Source of the DNA: CAXXHQ01 sp963665265
GTDB lineage: Bacteria > Planctomycetota > Planctomycetia > Pirellulales > Thermoguttaceae
Reading direction: 5' to 3'
DNA: 64,000 bases
NCBI GenBank assembly: GCA_963665265.2
Contig: CAXXHQ010000001.1
Location: 992,001 to 1,056,000 of the forward strand
The notes beneath the pieces are model-generated. The model ran no database searches and was not told the origin of the DNA. It saw nothing but the letters and a program-made list of their open reading frames with translations. How positions within the stretch are numbered: position 1 is the first letter of the stretch; every line of letters begins with the position of its first letter. This document shows positions 16,450 through 25,252 of this stretch, one piece after another. Made by a program: the position numbers and the translations under genes.

Positions 16450-17472
16450 CTACTTTTCGTATTTCGGAATGATTGGCGGCGGGGTTTCGCGGATCAGGCG
16501 TTGGATCACGTCTTCGGTGCTCATGCCCTCGGCCTGGGCCTGGAAGTTCGTGCTAACGCGGTGTCGCAAGACGGGAATGGCGACTTTCTGCACGTCTTCG
16601 ATGGCGACGGAGAAGCGACCGTCCATCGCGGCGATGGCCTTTCCGCCGTGGATCAAAAACTGCCCGGCGCGAGGGCCTGCGCCCCAATCGACCAGGTCTT
16701 TGACGAACTGCGGGGCGGAGTCGTCTTTCGGGCGGGTCGCGCGGACCAATCGGGCCACGTACTGGATGATGTATTCGCTGACGGCCACTTTGCCGACCAA
16801 GTTTTGCAGATTGACGATCGCTTTGCCGGAGAGTACTTTTCGCACTTCGGGCTTTTCGCCGCGTGTGGTCGAGGCCAGAATGCGTTCCTCTTCTTGCGGC
16901 GAAGGGTAATCGACCTTGATGTTGAACATGAAACGGTCCAACTGCGCTTCGGGAAGCGGATACGTTCCTTCTTGCTCGATCGGGTTTTGCGTGGCAATGG
17001 TGAAGAACGGATCGGGCAAGTCGTAGGTTTGCTGTCCGACAGTCACTTCGCGTTCCTGCATCGCTTGCAGCAAAGCGGCCTGCGTTTTCGGCGGCGTGCG
17101 GTTGATTTCGTCGGCCAATAGGATGTTCGTGAAGATCGGACCGTTGACGAAACGGAAATTGCGTTTTCCCTGGTCGTCCTCTTCCAAGACGTTGGTGCCG
17201 GTTATGTCCGAAGGCATCAAGTCGGGGGTGAATTGGATGCGTTTGAATTCGATGTCGAGGATTTTCGCCAACGTGCTGACCATCAAGGTTTTGGCCAAGC
17301 CGGGAACGCCGACGAGGAGGCAATGTCCGCGCGTGAAAATGGCGGCGAAGATCTGCTCGATCACGTCGGACTGGCCGACAATGACTTTTTGCAGTTCTTC
17401 TTGCATCAGCTTTCGATGTTGGCTGAACTCTTGGAGGACGTCGCCGAGGCTGCGCGGTTTGGCGGTTGACAT
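16450..17472 (-). CDS. MoxR-family AAA+ ATPase
   Basis: A 340-residue AAA+ ATPase of the MoxR class, a proposed chaperone that remodels VWA-domain partners. Motifs: Walker A GVPGLAKT, Walker B LLADEINR with PPKTQAALLQAMQE, the sensor-1 region FFTIATQNPIEQEGTYPLPEAQLDRF, and the C-terminal lid LIHGGKAIAAMDGR. The Walker A has Ala-Lys (GLAKT), as is usual in this family. It is the first gene of the leftward DUF58/BatA/VWA locus and is divergent from the DUF4159 genes across a 314-base gap. The ATG at 17472 is 5 bases from a G-tract array. Confidence 0.95.
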   Translation of the reverse strand: MSTAKPRSLGDVLQEFSQHRKLMQEELQKVIVGQSDVIEQIFAAIFTRGHCLLVGVPGLAKTLMVSTLAKILDIEFKRIQFTPDLMPSDITGTNVLEEDDQGKRNFRFVNGPIFTNILLADEINRTPPKTQAALLQAMQEREVTVGQQTYDLPDPFFTIATQNPIEQEGTYPLPEAQLDRFMFNIKVDYPSPQEEERILASTTRGEKPEVRKVLSGKAIVNLQNLVGKVAVSEYIIQYVARLVRATRPKDDSAPQFVKDLVDWGAGPRAGQFLIHGGKAIAAMDGRFSVAIEDVQKVAIPVLRHRVSTNFQAQAEGMSTEDVIQRLIRETPPPIIPKYEK

Positions 17473-17786
17473 GGAATCGGGGGTTAGAGGTAGGGGGATC
17501 CGTCGAACGAAACCGAAGCTTCGACGCCGCTTATTGTATCGCGTTCCTTGTCGTCGGGCTTAAACGCGGCCCGACGAAAGCGATTCTTTTCGGTTTGGCG
17601 ATCGGCGGCGAAAAAACTGGCTATTTCGCCGACGGTCTGTTATAACGACGGTTATCAGGGCCGAGGCGGAACAGGGTCCGTTTCGGTCGAATATTAAGGG
17701 AACATTGGCCGCATCGGCGTTAATAACTCTTTAATTGTAAGGCGCTTATAGAATCGGCGCCGGAATCGGTCGGGGAGAGGGAGCAA
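17473..17786. other. Divergent intergenic region, moxR-type gene and DUF4159 gene 1
   Basis: It contains the G-tract array at its left end. At its right end are CTTATAG (17745-17751) and CGGTCGGGG (17767-17775), both repeated with similar spacing before the second DUF4159 gene (CTTATAG at 20328-20334). They may be promoter or leader elements common to the two paralogues. Confidence 0.4.
17478..17497 (+). repeat. G-tract array before the moxR-type gene
   Basis: GGGGGTTAGAGGTAGGGGG on the + strand, C-rich on the leftward coding strand. Confidence 0.6.
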
Positions 17787-20237
17787 ATGGGCCGCGCCAG
17801 TCCGATTATATCGCTTGCGGCAATCGCAGGCATTCTAATTATGACGGTTGCCGGGGATTTGCGGGCGGAAATCTCGGCCGAGGAGGTCCGCGACGCGATC
17901 GATCGGGGAATCGCTTTCATTAAGGCGGCTCAAAGAGCGGACGGATCGTGGGAACCGGGGATGTACGGGAACATCGGCGGGGTGACGGCCCTTTGCACGC
18001 TGACGCTGTTGAACGCCGGAGTGGAAGTTGACGATCCTTGTCTGCGCCGGGCGATCGAGGTTTTGAGAAAAATACCGCCGGAGACGACATACGTCACTTC
18101 GCTTCAGACGCAGGCGCTCGCCAAAGCTTCGCCGAAGAAAAACCATGATTTGATCGTGCGAAACGTCAAATGGCTGGAAGACACGCAAATCAAAAACGGA
18201 CCGCTGGCGGGAAGCTGGTCATATCCGCTTGAGGGAGCGCTTGGCGACGCGAGGGTCGCGAACGCAATAAACAACTCGATAGGGAGATACAGCGACAATT
18301 CGAATTCTCAGTTCGCGCTCCTGGCTCTGTACGAAGCGGAGCGGGCGGGAGTCTCGGCCGACAAATCGGTTTGGGTCAGAACGCAGGCTTATTGGAAAAG
18401 CTGCCAATGTCAGGACGGATCGTGGCCGTATACGAAAAGTATTCAGATAACGAACAACAACGGCCGCGTGACGTTTCGCAGCATTCAGGCGGGAGGCGGC
18501 TACGGCAGCATGACCTGCGCGGGAATCGGGTCGCTGCTGATCGCAGCCGACTGCGTCGAGCGCAAAGACGCCTCGGTTCAGGAAGATCGCATTCTCTGTT
18601 GCGGCGGTCATCATGAGGAAGATGACGAGATCGCGAAAGGCCTGAACTGGCTCGGTCGGAATTTCACGGTGACGACGAACCCGGGGCACGGAGCCTTTGA
18701 GTCCTATTATCTTTATAGTTTGGAGCGAACGGGGCGGCTTTCCTCGCGACGCTTCATCGGCGGCCATGATTGGTATCGCGAAGGGGCCGACTTCATCATA
18801 CACCAAACGCCCTGGATTCCCCGCTGGCAAGCAGAACAAGCGCCGCTCATTGACACATGCTTTGCCCTGCTCTTTTTGTCCAAAGGACGTTGGCCGATCC
18901 TCATGGGAAAAGTTCAGCACGGCGACGATGACGACTGGCGTCGGCATTCGCAAGACGTCTTTCGCTTGACGCAATACGTCGAGACGCGTTGGAAGAAAGA
19001 TTTGACGTGGCAGGTCGTCGATTGGGAGCAAGCGAGCGTCGAGGACATGCTTCAATCGCCGGTCTTATATCTTTGCGGCAGCAAGGATTTCACCCCCAAC
19101 GACATGCGTCGCTACGATCGATTGGTGAAAAAGGTCCGCGATTATTTGGATCGAGGCGGCTTTCTGTTCGCCGAAGGTTATTGCGGCAAGACCGGCTTCG
19201 ACCGAGATTTCCAGGAGTTCGTCAAGCATGTCTTTCCGGAGAAGGAATATCGACTTCGCTTACTCGACGAGAATCATCCGATTTGGCATGCCGAGAAGCT
19301 CGTGGAGCCTAGTCAGGCGCGTCCGCTGTGGGGCATCGAATTCGGTTGTCGGACTTGCGTGGTTTACGCGCCGCTCGATCCTCTCGATGCGCCGCGTCCG
19401 GCGCTCTCTTGTCTTTGGGATTTATCACGTCCGGGTCGAGCTCAGAAATATTCCGAAGTCGTGCAAAAACAAATCGACGGCGGCTTGGCGATCGGCATTA
19501 ACGTTTTGGCCTACGCGACAAATCGGGAACTTCGCGGCAAGGACGAGTTCTTCCGCCAATTAAAGGCTCCGGCGAAACAGAACTTGAATGAGGCGGGACG
19601 TGGAAAACTGATCGTGGCCACGCTTCGGCACGCCGGGGGATGCAATCTTGCCCCTCGGGCGTTGATTAACCTTCTCTCGGCGGCGAACGAACAAGTCAAT
19701 GTTTTGGCCGCTCCGCGCGACGAACTGACCGATCTGACCGACGACTCTCTTTTCGATTCGAGTTTGGCGTTCATGCATGGGCGGGACGAATTCCGTTTTT
19801 CGGACGAAGAACGCGCGCAGTTAAAGTTGTTCATCGAACGAGGCGGCACCCTTTTCGCCGACGCAATTTGTTCAAGCGGAGCTTTCGCCGGGTCGTTTCG
19901 CGCGGAAATGGCCTCGACTTTCGGAAAAGAGAAACTCGAGCGGATTCCTTCGGACGATCCGATTTGGACGACGAAGTTCGGCGGGTTCGACTTGAAAGAA
20001 GTGACGCGACGAACTCCATCGCCTCGCGCTGCCGAAAAGCCTTCTCAAGCGAAAATCTCGAACGGTCCGCCCGAGTTGGAAGGGATTCGGATCGACGGAC
20101 GTTGGGCGGTTATCTTTTCGCCCTACGATTTGAGCTGCGCTCTTGAAAAGAGCGATTCACCGAGTTGCGACGGGTACGTTCGGGCGGACGCCGCGAAAAT
20201 CGGCGTGAACGTCGTTCTATACGTATTGCAGCAATAG
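17787..20237 (+). CDS. Secreted prenyltransferase-like / DUF4159 protein 1
   Basis: An 816-residue exported protein. A signal peptide (PIISLAAIAGILIMTVAGDLRA) is followed by an alpha/alpha-toroid of squalene-cyclase/prenyltransferase type repeats (about 30-370: VRDAIDRGIAFIKAAQRADGSW, GGVTALCTLTLLNAGVEV, CQCQDGSWPY, GYGSMTCAGIGSLLIA). Two DUF4159-type domains then follow: about 415-600 (SPVLYLCGSKDF, RGGFLFAEGYCG) and about 610-815 (GRGKLIVATLRHAGGCN, LFIERGGTLFADAICS, IDGRWAVIFSPYDLSCAL). No cyclase DxDD motif is seen, so it is probably not a terpene cyclase. DUF4159 proteins are common next to planctomycete MoxR loci; their role is unknown. Confidence 0.82.
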   Translation: MGRASPIISLAAIAGILIMTVAGDLRAEISAEEVRDAIDRGIAFIKAAQRADGSWEPGMYGNIGGVTALCTLTLLNAGVEVDDPCLRRAIEVLRKIPPETTYVTSLQTQALAKASPKKNHDLIVRNVKWLEDTQIKNGPLAGSWSYPLEGALGDARVANAINNSIGRYSDNSNSQFALLALYEAERAGVSADKSVWVRTQAYWKSCQCQDGSWPYTKSIQITNNNGRVTFRSIQAGGGYGSMTCAGIGSLLIAADCVERKDASVQEDRILCCGGHHEEDDEIAKGLNWLGRNFTVTTNPGHGAFESYYLYSLERTGRLSSRRFIGGHDWYREGADFIIHQTPWIPRWQAEQAPLIDTCFALLFLSKGRWPILMGKVQHGDDDDWRRHSQDVFRLTQYVETRWKKDLTWQVVDWEQASVEDMLQSPVLYLCGSKDFTPNDMRRYDRLVKKVRDYLDRGGFLFAEGYCGKTGFDRDFQEFVKHVFPEKEYRLRLLDENHPIWHAEKLVEPSQARPLWGIEFGCRTCVVYAPLDPLDAPRPALSCLWDLSRPGRAQKYSEVVQKQIDGGLAIGINVLAYATNRELRGKDEFFRQLKAPAKQNLNEAGRGKLIVATLRHAGGCNLAPRALINLLSAANEQVNVLAAPRDELTDLTDDSLFDSSLAFMHGRDEFRFSDEERAQLKLFIERGGTLFADAICSSGAFAGSFRAEMASTFGKEKLERIPSDDPIWTTKFGGFDLKEVTRRTPSPRAAEKPSQAKISNGPPELEGIRIDGRWAVIFSPYDLSCALEKSDSPSCDGYVRADAAKIGVNVVLYVLQQ

Positions 20238-20367
20238 CGTCGCTGCGGTCGAAGATAGATAGAGGCGCGAACGCCGCCGTCCAACTTTCGTTTGAAGTTG
20301 CACGTCTAAGTTCTTAGGCATAAGATACTTATAGAGCGGTCGGGGCGCACGTCCGAAGGAAAATAAA

Positions 20368-22731
20368 ATGGTTCGCCCAAGATCGATCTTAACGATTGCG
20401 CTATCGGCGGCCATATTATCGACAATATTTAACACAGGCCTTCGAGCGGAGGTGACCGCGACCGAGGTCCGCGAGTCGATCGAGCGCGGGGTGGCGTTTC
20501 TTAAACAGCGTCAAAACGCCGACGGCGCCTGGAACGAATGGACCTCGCTTTCGCAGCCCGGCGGGGTGACGGCCCTCTGCACGCTGGCCTTGCTCAACGC
20601 GGGAGTCGAAGTAAAAGATCCCTGCATTCAACGGGCGTTGAATTGCCTACGAAAAATTCCTTCGGAGCGAACGTACGTCGTTTCGTTGCAGACGCAAGTC
20701 CTCGCGCGGGCCGAGCCCGAGAAGGATCGCTTTCTCATTAACCGCAACGTTCGCTGGCTTGAAGCGACGCAGATCGACGGAGGCAATTTTAAAGGCGCTT
20801 GGTCGTATCCCGGCGCGGCGGGCGACAACTCGAACGCGCAATTCGCCATGCTCGCTCTCTATGAAGCGGAGCGGGTCGGCGTTCCGGCCAGCGAACAGAC
20901 TTGGCGACTCGCCCGAAGCTACTGGGAAAAGTGTCAAAACAAAGACGGATCTTGGGGCTACTATGCTCCCTTTAGCGGCACGGGGAGCATGACCACTGCC
21001 GGCATCACGTCGCTGGTCATCGCCGCCGATCGCTTGCAAGAGCCGGACGCCGCGGTCGACGGGGAGCGCATTCATTGTTGCGGCTCGACTCACAATGAAG
21101 CCGATCCGGCCGAACGCGGTTTGCAATGGCTCGGGCGAAACTTTTCGGTGACGAACAATCCGGGCAACGAATCTTGGCTGCTCTATTATCTGTACGGGAT
21201 GGAGCGAACGGGCCGACTTTCGGCGCAACGTTTCATCGGCGAGCACGATTGGTACCGCGAAGGCGCCGACGCTCTCGTCCGCAAGCAAGATCGGCTCTCT
21301 GGCTACTGGATCGATCCGATTCTTTCTCGAAACAACCAACCGCTGGTCGGCACGAGCTTCGCGCTCTTGTTTTTGGCGAAGGGACGTTGGCCGGTTCTGC
21401 TAAGCAAGGTGAAGCACGGCAACGACGGCGATTGGAATCAGCATCGGCACGACGCAATCAACTTAACCCGCTTCGCCGAATCGCGGTGGAAGAAGGACAT
21501 GACCTGGCAAGTCGTCGATTGGGAGAAGGCGAGCGTCGAAGAGCTGCTTCAATCGCCCGTCTTGTATCTTTGCGGGAGCGCCGACTTTTTGCCCGACGAT
21601 CAACGCAAGCGCGAGGCGCTTGCGCAAAAGACCCGCGACTATTTGGACCGCGGCGGTTTTCTCTTCGCCGAGGGCTATTGCGGAAAGATCGGTTTCGATC
21701 GATGCTTTCAAGAGTTCATGAAGCTAGTGTTTCCGGAAAAGGAGTACCAGCTTCGCTTGCTCGACGCCGATCATCCGATTTGGCGAGCCGAGGAAGTGGT
21801 TCCGGCCGACCAATTGCGGCCGTTGTGGGGCGTCGATTTCGGTTGCCGGACAAGCGTGGTTTACGCGCCGCTCGATCCGCTCGAATCGCCTCGACCGTCA
21901 CTTTCCTGCCTTTGGGAATTGCATCGGTCGGGGAGAGCCCAAAAGTACGCCGAGAGCGTGCAGCAGCAAATTAACGCGGGGATGGCGATCGGTTTGAACG
22001 TATTGGCCTACGCAACGAATCGAGAGCTGCGGGGCAAGGAAGAGTTCTTCAGCGTGAAAAAGCGGCCGCAAGGAGCGGAAGACCGCACCGATCGCGGCAA
22101 GCTGATCGTGGCCAAGCTGCGTCATCCGGGCGGATGCAACGCGGCGCCCCGGGCGCTATCGAACCTGCTCGAAGCTGCCGGCGAACAGCTACGCTTACGC
22201 GCGGCGGCGAAAGAAGATTTGATTGATTTGACCGATGAGTCGCTGTTCGATTGCAGCTTGGCGTTTATGCAGGGGAGAAACGCTTTCCGATTGACCGACG
22301 CCGAGCGAAAGCAGTTGAAGCTGTTCGCCGAACGAGGCGGGACCGTTTTCGCCGACTCCATTTGCGCGAATCAGGCTTTCGCCGATTCGTTCCGCGCGGA
22401 AATGTCGGCCGTGTTCGGGGCGGGAAAATTGGAGAAGATTCCCTCGGACGATCCGCTGCTGACGACGAAGTACGGCGGTTTCGACTTGAAGATCGTTTCA
22501 CGTCGCGATCCGCAAGCGCGAGCGAAAGACGCTCCGCTGGCCGCTTCGGTGAAGAAAGCGCCGCCTGAATTGGAAGGAATCAAAATCGACGGTCGTTGGG
22601 CGATCATCTTTTCGCCCTACGACGTAAGCTGCTCGCTGGAAAAACACGACTCGGTCGAATGCCGAGGCTACGTCCGCGAAGACGCCGCCCGAATCGGCGT
22701 CAACGTGCTCCTCTATGCGCTGCAGCAATAA
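20368..22731 (+). CDS. Secreted prenyltransferase-like / DUF4159 protein 2
   Basis: A 787-residue paralogue of the preceding gene, similar along its whole length, including the signal peptide (SILTIALSAAILSTIFNTGLRA), toroid repeats (VRESIERGVAFLKQRQNADGAW, GGVTALCTLALLNAGVEV) and both DUF4159-type domains (SPVLYLCGSADFLPDDQRKR, RGGFLFAEGYCG, KLRHPGGCN, RGGTVFADSICANQAF). It lacks an insert of about 25 residues found in gene 1 around ALGDARVANAINNSIG. It starts 130 bases after gene 1, with AAGGA before ATG. Upstream CTTATAG and CGGTCGGGG elements are shared with gene 1, so each copy may have its own promoter. Confidence 0.82.
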   Translation: MVRPRSILTIALSAAILSTIFNTGLRAEVTATEVRESIERGVAFLKQRQNADGAWNEWTSLSQPGGVTALCTLALLNAGVEVKDPCIQRALNCLRKIPSERTYVVSLQTQVLARAEPEKDRFLINRNVRWLEATQIDGGNFKGAWSYPGAAGDNSNAQFAMLALYEAERVGVPASEQTWRLARSYWEKCQNKDGSWGYYAPFSGTGSMTTAGITSLVIAADRLQEPDAAVDGERIHCCGSTHNEADPAERGLQWLGRNFSVTNNPGNESWLLYYLYGMERTGRLSAQRFIGEHDWYREGADALVRKQDRLSGYWIDPILSRNNQPLVGTSFALLFLAKGRWPVLLSKVKHGNDGDWNQHRHDAINLTRFAESRWKKDMTWQVVDWEKASVEELLQSPVLYLCGSADFLPDDQRKREALAQKTRDYLDRGGFLFAEGYCGKIGFDRCFQEFMKLVFPEKEYQLRLLDADHPIWRAEEVVPADQLRPLWGVDFGCRTSVVYAPLDPLESPRPSLSCLWELHRSGRAQKYAESVQQQINAGMAIGLNVLAYATNRELRGKEEFFSVKKRPQGAEDRTDRGKLIVAKLRHPGGCNAAPRALSNLLEAAGEQLRLRAAAKEDLIDLTDESLFDCSLAFMQGRNAFRLTDAERKQLKLFAERGGTVFADSICANQAFADSFRAEMSAVFGAGKLEKIPSDDPLLTTKYGGFDLKIVSRRDPQARAKDAPLAASVKKAPPELEGIKIDGRWAIIFSPYDVSCSLEKHDSVECRGYVREDAARIGVNVLLYALQQ

Positions 22732-22739
22732 GCCGTGGA

Positions 22740-22763
22740 GGGCCTAGGGATGGGGCATAGGGG
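22740..22763 (+). repeat. G-tract array after DUF4159 gene 2
   Basis: GGGCCTAGGGATGGGGCATA followed by GGGG, starting 8 bases after the TAA stop, on the coding strand. Confidence 0.7.
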
Positions 22764-22771
22764 CGAGTCAT

Positions 22772-24130
22772 CTACGCTTCGGCGTCCGCCTCAAGCGATC
22801 TCATTACGGGTTCGGAACCTTCTTTCGCCTTCGTCATGAAGAAGAGCGGAATCAGACAGAGCATGCCGAAGAGCGCGTCGAACACGAGCATTCTCGGGCA
22901 GCCGAATTTCACGGTGGCCGATCCGACGACGATGGCGTAATACGACCGCGTAAAGTTGAACAGCGCGGAGTAGGCGGTGAACTGCGTGGCGGCGACGGCC
23001 GGGTTCGTCACGTCCATCCAGATGGCCGACTGCACGGCGTAGCCGATCGCTTGAACGGCGACGTAAACGATCGAGACGCCCCAATAGATTAAGTCGAGGC
23101 GAAACATCTGCGATTCGGTAAGACGATTGGCGGCGCCGTCAAGCTGAACGATGCCGAGCGAATGTAAAACGTAGGCGAAATACAACGTGGGCAAGGCGAC
23201 GCCGACGACAGACAGAGCCATCACCTTACGGCGGCCGAAACGATCGCTCAACCAGCCTCCGATCAAGCAAAACGCCGCTGGAACGACCGATTGCACCGCC
23301 GTGTAAATGGCGAACTCGGTCTTCGACATGTGAATCGCCTTTTCGGTGATCGTGGTGCCGAAGGACATGGCGAAGGCATAGGCGCCGGCGGGCAAGGCGG
23401 TGAAAAAAACGCCGAACAAGGCCGGCTTCGATTCGAGAAACGAGCGAACCGCGGTCCGCAAATAATCGGCGATTTCCCTTCGAAACCTTTCCGTAGCCGT
23501 TCCCTGCGAGGGCGTCTCCTCGGGCTCTGGCTTTTCGCCGATGAACAACGTGACGCAGGCCGTCACGGCCAGCACGCAAAGCGAAACCCAATAATACGAC
23601 GCTTCAAGACTGACCAGTTTTTGATCGAGAAGAAAGAGAACTCCTGATCCGCCGACCATCGGACCGATATAGGCGCCGGCCGACATGATGCCGTTGGCCA
23701 AGCCTCGATCATTTTCCTCCACAACGTCGCAAGCCAAGGCGCCGATCACGACGCCGTGCAACGCGGCGAAGCACGTATGGACGAGCATGACGTAAGTGAA
23801 TAGCTTCAAATGGACCGCAAAGTCGATCCGACTGACGCCGACGAGCGTGACGGCCATAACGACCTGGCCGAAGAGGAGCCACGTGCGACGTTTCCCGAGC
23901 CGCTTGATGTAAAACAAATCAAGAATCGGCCCGAAGAGCCATTTGAACGCCCACGGCCACATGAGTGTGCTAAAAAAGAGAGCGATTTCCTCCTCGCCCA
24001 CGCCTTGCTCGCTCATAATTTTGACGAGCGTCGCGCTGGCGAATCCCCAGGGGATTCCCTTGGCCATGAAAAGAAAGAACAACGCCGTCAATCGACCGAT
24101 GCGCGAGCTGAGATAGTTGGGCGTTTTCAC
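22772..24130 (-). CDS. MFS transporter (AmpG/PAT-like)
   Basis: A 452-residue major facilitator protein with 12 predicted helices. The N-terminus SSRIGRLTALFFLFMAKGIPWGFAS and the PWAFKWLFGPILDLFY loop after helix 2 resemble the AmpG/PAT group (muropeptide or acetyl-CoA carriers). The conserved cytoplasmic loop between helices 8 and 9 reads GGWLSDRFGRRKVM. The substrate cannot be set from sequence. The gene is convergent with DUF4159 gene 2, with a G-tract array between them, and is separated from the upstream leftward gene by a hairpin repeat. Confidence 0.8.
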   Translation of the reverse strand: MKTPNYLSSRIGRLTALFFLFMAKGIPWGFASATLVKIMSEQGVGEEEIALFFSTLMWPWAFKWLFGPILDLFYIKRLGKRRTWLLFGQVVMAVTLVGVSRIDFAVHLKLFTYVMLVHTCFAALHGVVIGALACDVVEENDRGLANGIMSAGAYIGPMVGGSGVLFLLDQKLVSLEASYYWVSLCVLAVTACVTLFIGEKPEPEETPSQGTATERFRREIADYLRTAVRSFLESKPALFGVFFTALPAGAYAFAMSFGTTITEKAIHMSKTEFAIYTAVQSVVPAAFCLIGGWLSDRFGRRKVMALSVVGVALPTLYFAYVLHSLGIVQLDGAANRLTESQMFRLDLIYWGVSIVYVAVQAIGYAVQSAIWMDVTNPAVAATQFTAYSALFNFTRSYYAIVVGSATVKFGCPRMLVFDALFGMLCLIPLFFMTKAKEGSEPVMRSLEADAEA

Positions 24131-24186
24131 GAATTGCGTTCTCCCGGCGCGAAACGACGTTCAAAACCACGGTGATTTCGTTTATC

Positions 24187-24207
24187 GTCAGGCACGGCGT
24201 GCCTGAC
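24187..24207 (+). repeat. Dispersed hairpin repeat, GTCAGGCAC arms
   Basis: GTCAGGCAC-GGC-GTGCCTGAC followed by CTACGG. Identical core to the copy at 16364-16384. It lies between two leftward genes. Confidence 0.75.
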
Positions 24208-24217
24208 CTACGGCGCG

Positions 24218-25183
24218 CTACGACGGTCCTCGGGCAAGGAGCGACACGACGACGGAATCGCCGGCCGAGGCGGGCGACGACAATTTAATTTCGATTCTGA
24301 CGCCGAGCGGCAAAAGCTGCGCGATCTTCAAGCGTCCTTGGGGACCTTCAATTTGCTCGACCGAAAGCGTCGGCTCGGCGGCGAACGGCGGACAAAACGC
24401 CGCATGGGCGATGGCCGTCCGCTGCTCCGCTTCGAACGGAACTCGCAACCAACCTTCTAAAACGTCCTCGCCTTCGGCGGTCATGCGGCGCACAAAGCGT
24501 TGGACGATATCGGGCGAGTCGAGCGATTCATCCTCGGCCGACTCACGGTTGAAATCATGTTCGGCCTCTTCCGCTTCGTAATCCGTTTCGTCGGCGGCGG
24601 ATTCATCGTCAATCGCCCCGCCGGCGAATTGCTTTTCAAAATACGGCGCTTCGATATGGTTTCCGCGAAGCGGCGAGTGCACATGGAATTTTTGGAAATT
24701 GCCGGCGCGGTTTTCCGGAGCGGAGGGCGAAGAAGCGGGCAAAGCGGCCGCTTCGGCGACGGTCGCGGATGGAGTCGGCGTCGCAATTTTCGCTTTCCCG
24801 AGGACTCCGAGGAAATAGAGCCAGCTCCACCCTTCGGCGGCGACGATCGCGGCGCAAAGGGACAAGGCGGCGGCGAGGTTCGCTCCCGGCGCGGCCGAGG
24901 CGAGAAAGAAAAAGAGGACGGTCAGGGTTCCGCACGCCGAGCAGGCGAGATCGCCGAGGGACGACGGGCGTTCGCCGTCGCTCGTTCGCAGATAACGCAG
25001 TCCGACGCTCCAGGCGAGCGCGACGACGGTTAGAACGGCGAATCCGGCGACGGGCAACGGTTGCAAGAACGCGCCGCCTAGGCGTCGCAAAAGAAAAAGC
25101 GTCGCCGGGGCGAAGCCGCAAATTTCGAGCAAACCGATCGCGCGGCGGTCGAATTTCGGCAACGTTCCCGTTACGACGCTCAT
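24218..25183 (-). CDS. Hypothetical membrane protein with acidic linker
   Basis: About 321 residues. Four hydrophobic helices lie in the first half (ICGFAPATLFLLRRL, PVAGFAVLTVVALAWSVGL, SACGTLTVLFFFLASAAPGANLAAAL, ALSLCAAIVAAEGWSWLYFL). A long acidic linker (DDESAADETDYEAEEAEHDF) follows, then a compact C-terminal domain with VRRMTAEGEDVLEGWLRVPF and AHAAFCPPF. This looks like a planctomycete-restricted family, but I cannot name it. An upstream TTG at 25204 is possible; ATG at 25183 is preferred. Just upstream is the metK terminator, so the gene probably has its own promoter or relies on read-through. Confidence 0.6.
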   Translation of the reverse strand: MSVVTGTLPKFDRRAIGLLEICGFAPATLFLLRRLGGAFLQPLPVAGFAVLTVVALAWSVGLRYLRTSDGERPSSLGDLACSACGTLTVLFFFLASAAPGANLAAALSLCAAIVAAEGWSWLYFLGVLGKAKIATPTPSATVAEAAALPASSPSAPENRAGNFQKFHVHSPLRGNHIEAPYFEKQFAGGAIDDESAADETDYEAEEAEHDFNRESAEDESLDSPDIVQRFVRRMTAEGEDVLEGWLRVPFEAEQRTAIAHAAFCPPFAAEPTLSVEQIEGPQGRLKIAQLLPLGVRIEIKLSSPASAGDSVVVSLLARGPS

Positions 25184-25208
25184 GAAAGAATCTTTGTGCG
25201 CCAACTGT

Positions 25209-25239
25209 AAAAAAACCGGCGGAGGTCGTCCGCCGGTTT
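25209..25239 (-). terminator. Intrinsic terminator of metK
   Basis: 11-bp perfect arms AAACCGGCGGA / TCCGCCGGTTT with a 5-nt loop. On the leftward strand it is followed by TTTTTTT. It lies just after the metK stop. Confidence 0.9.
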
Positions 25240-25252
25240 CGTGTTCATTTCG

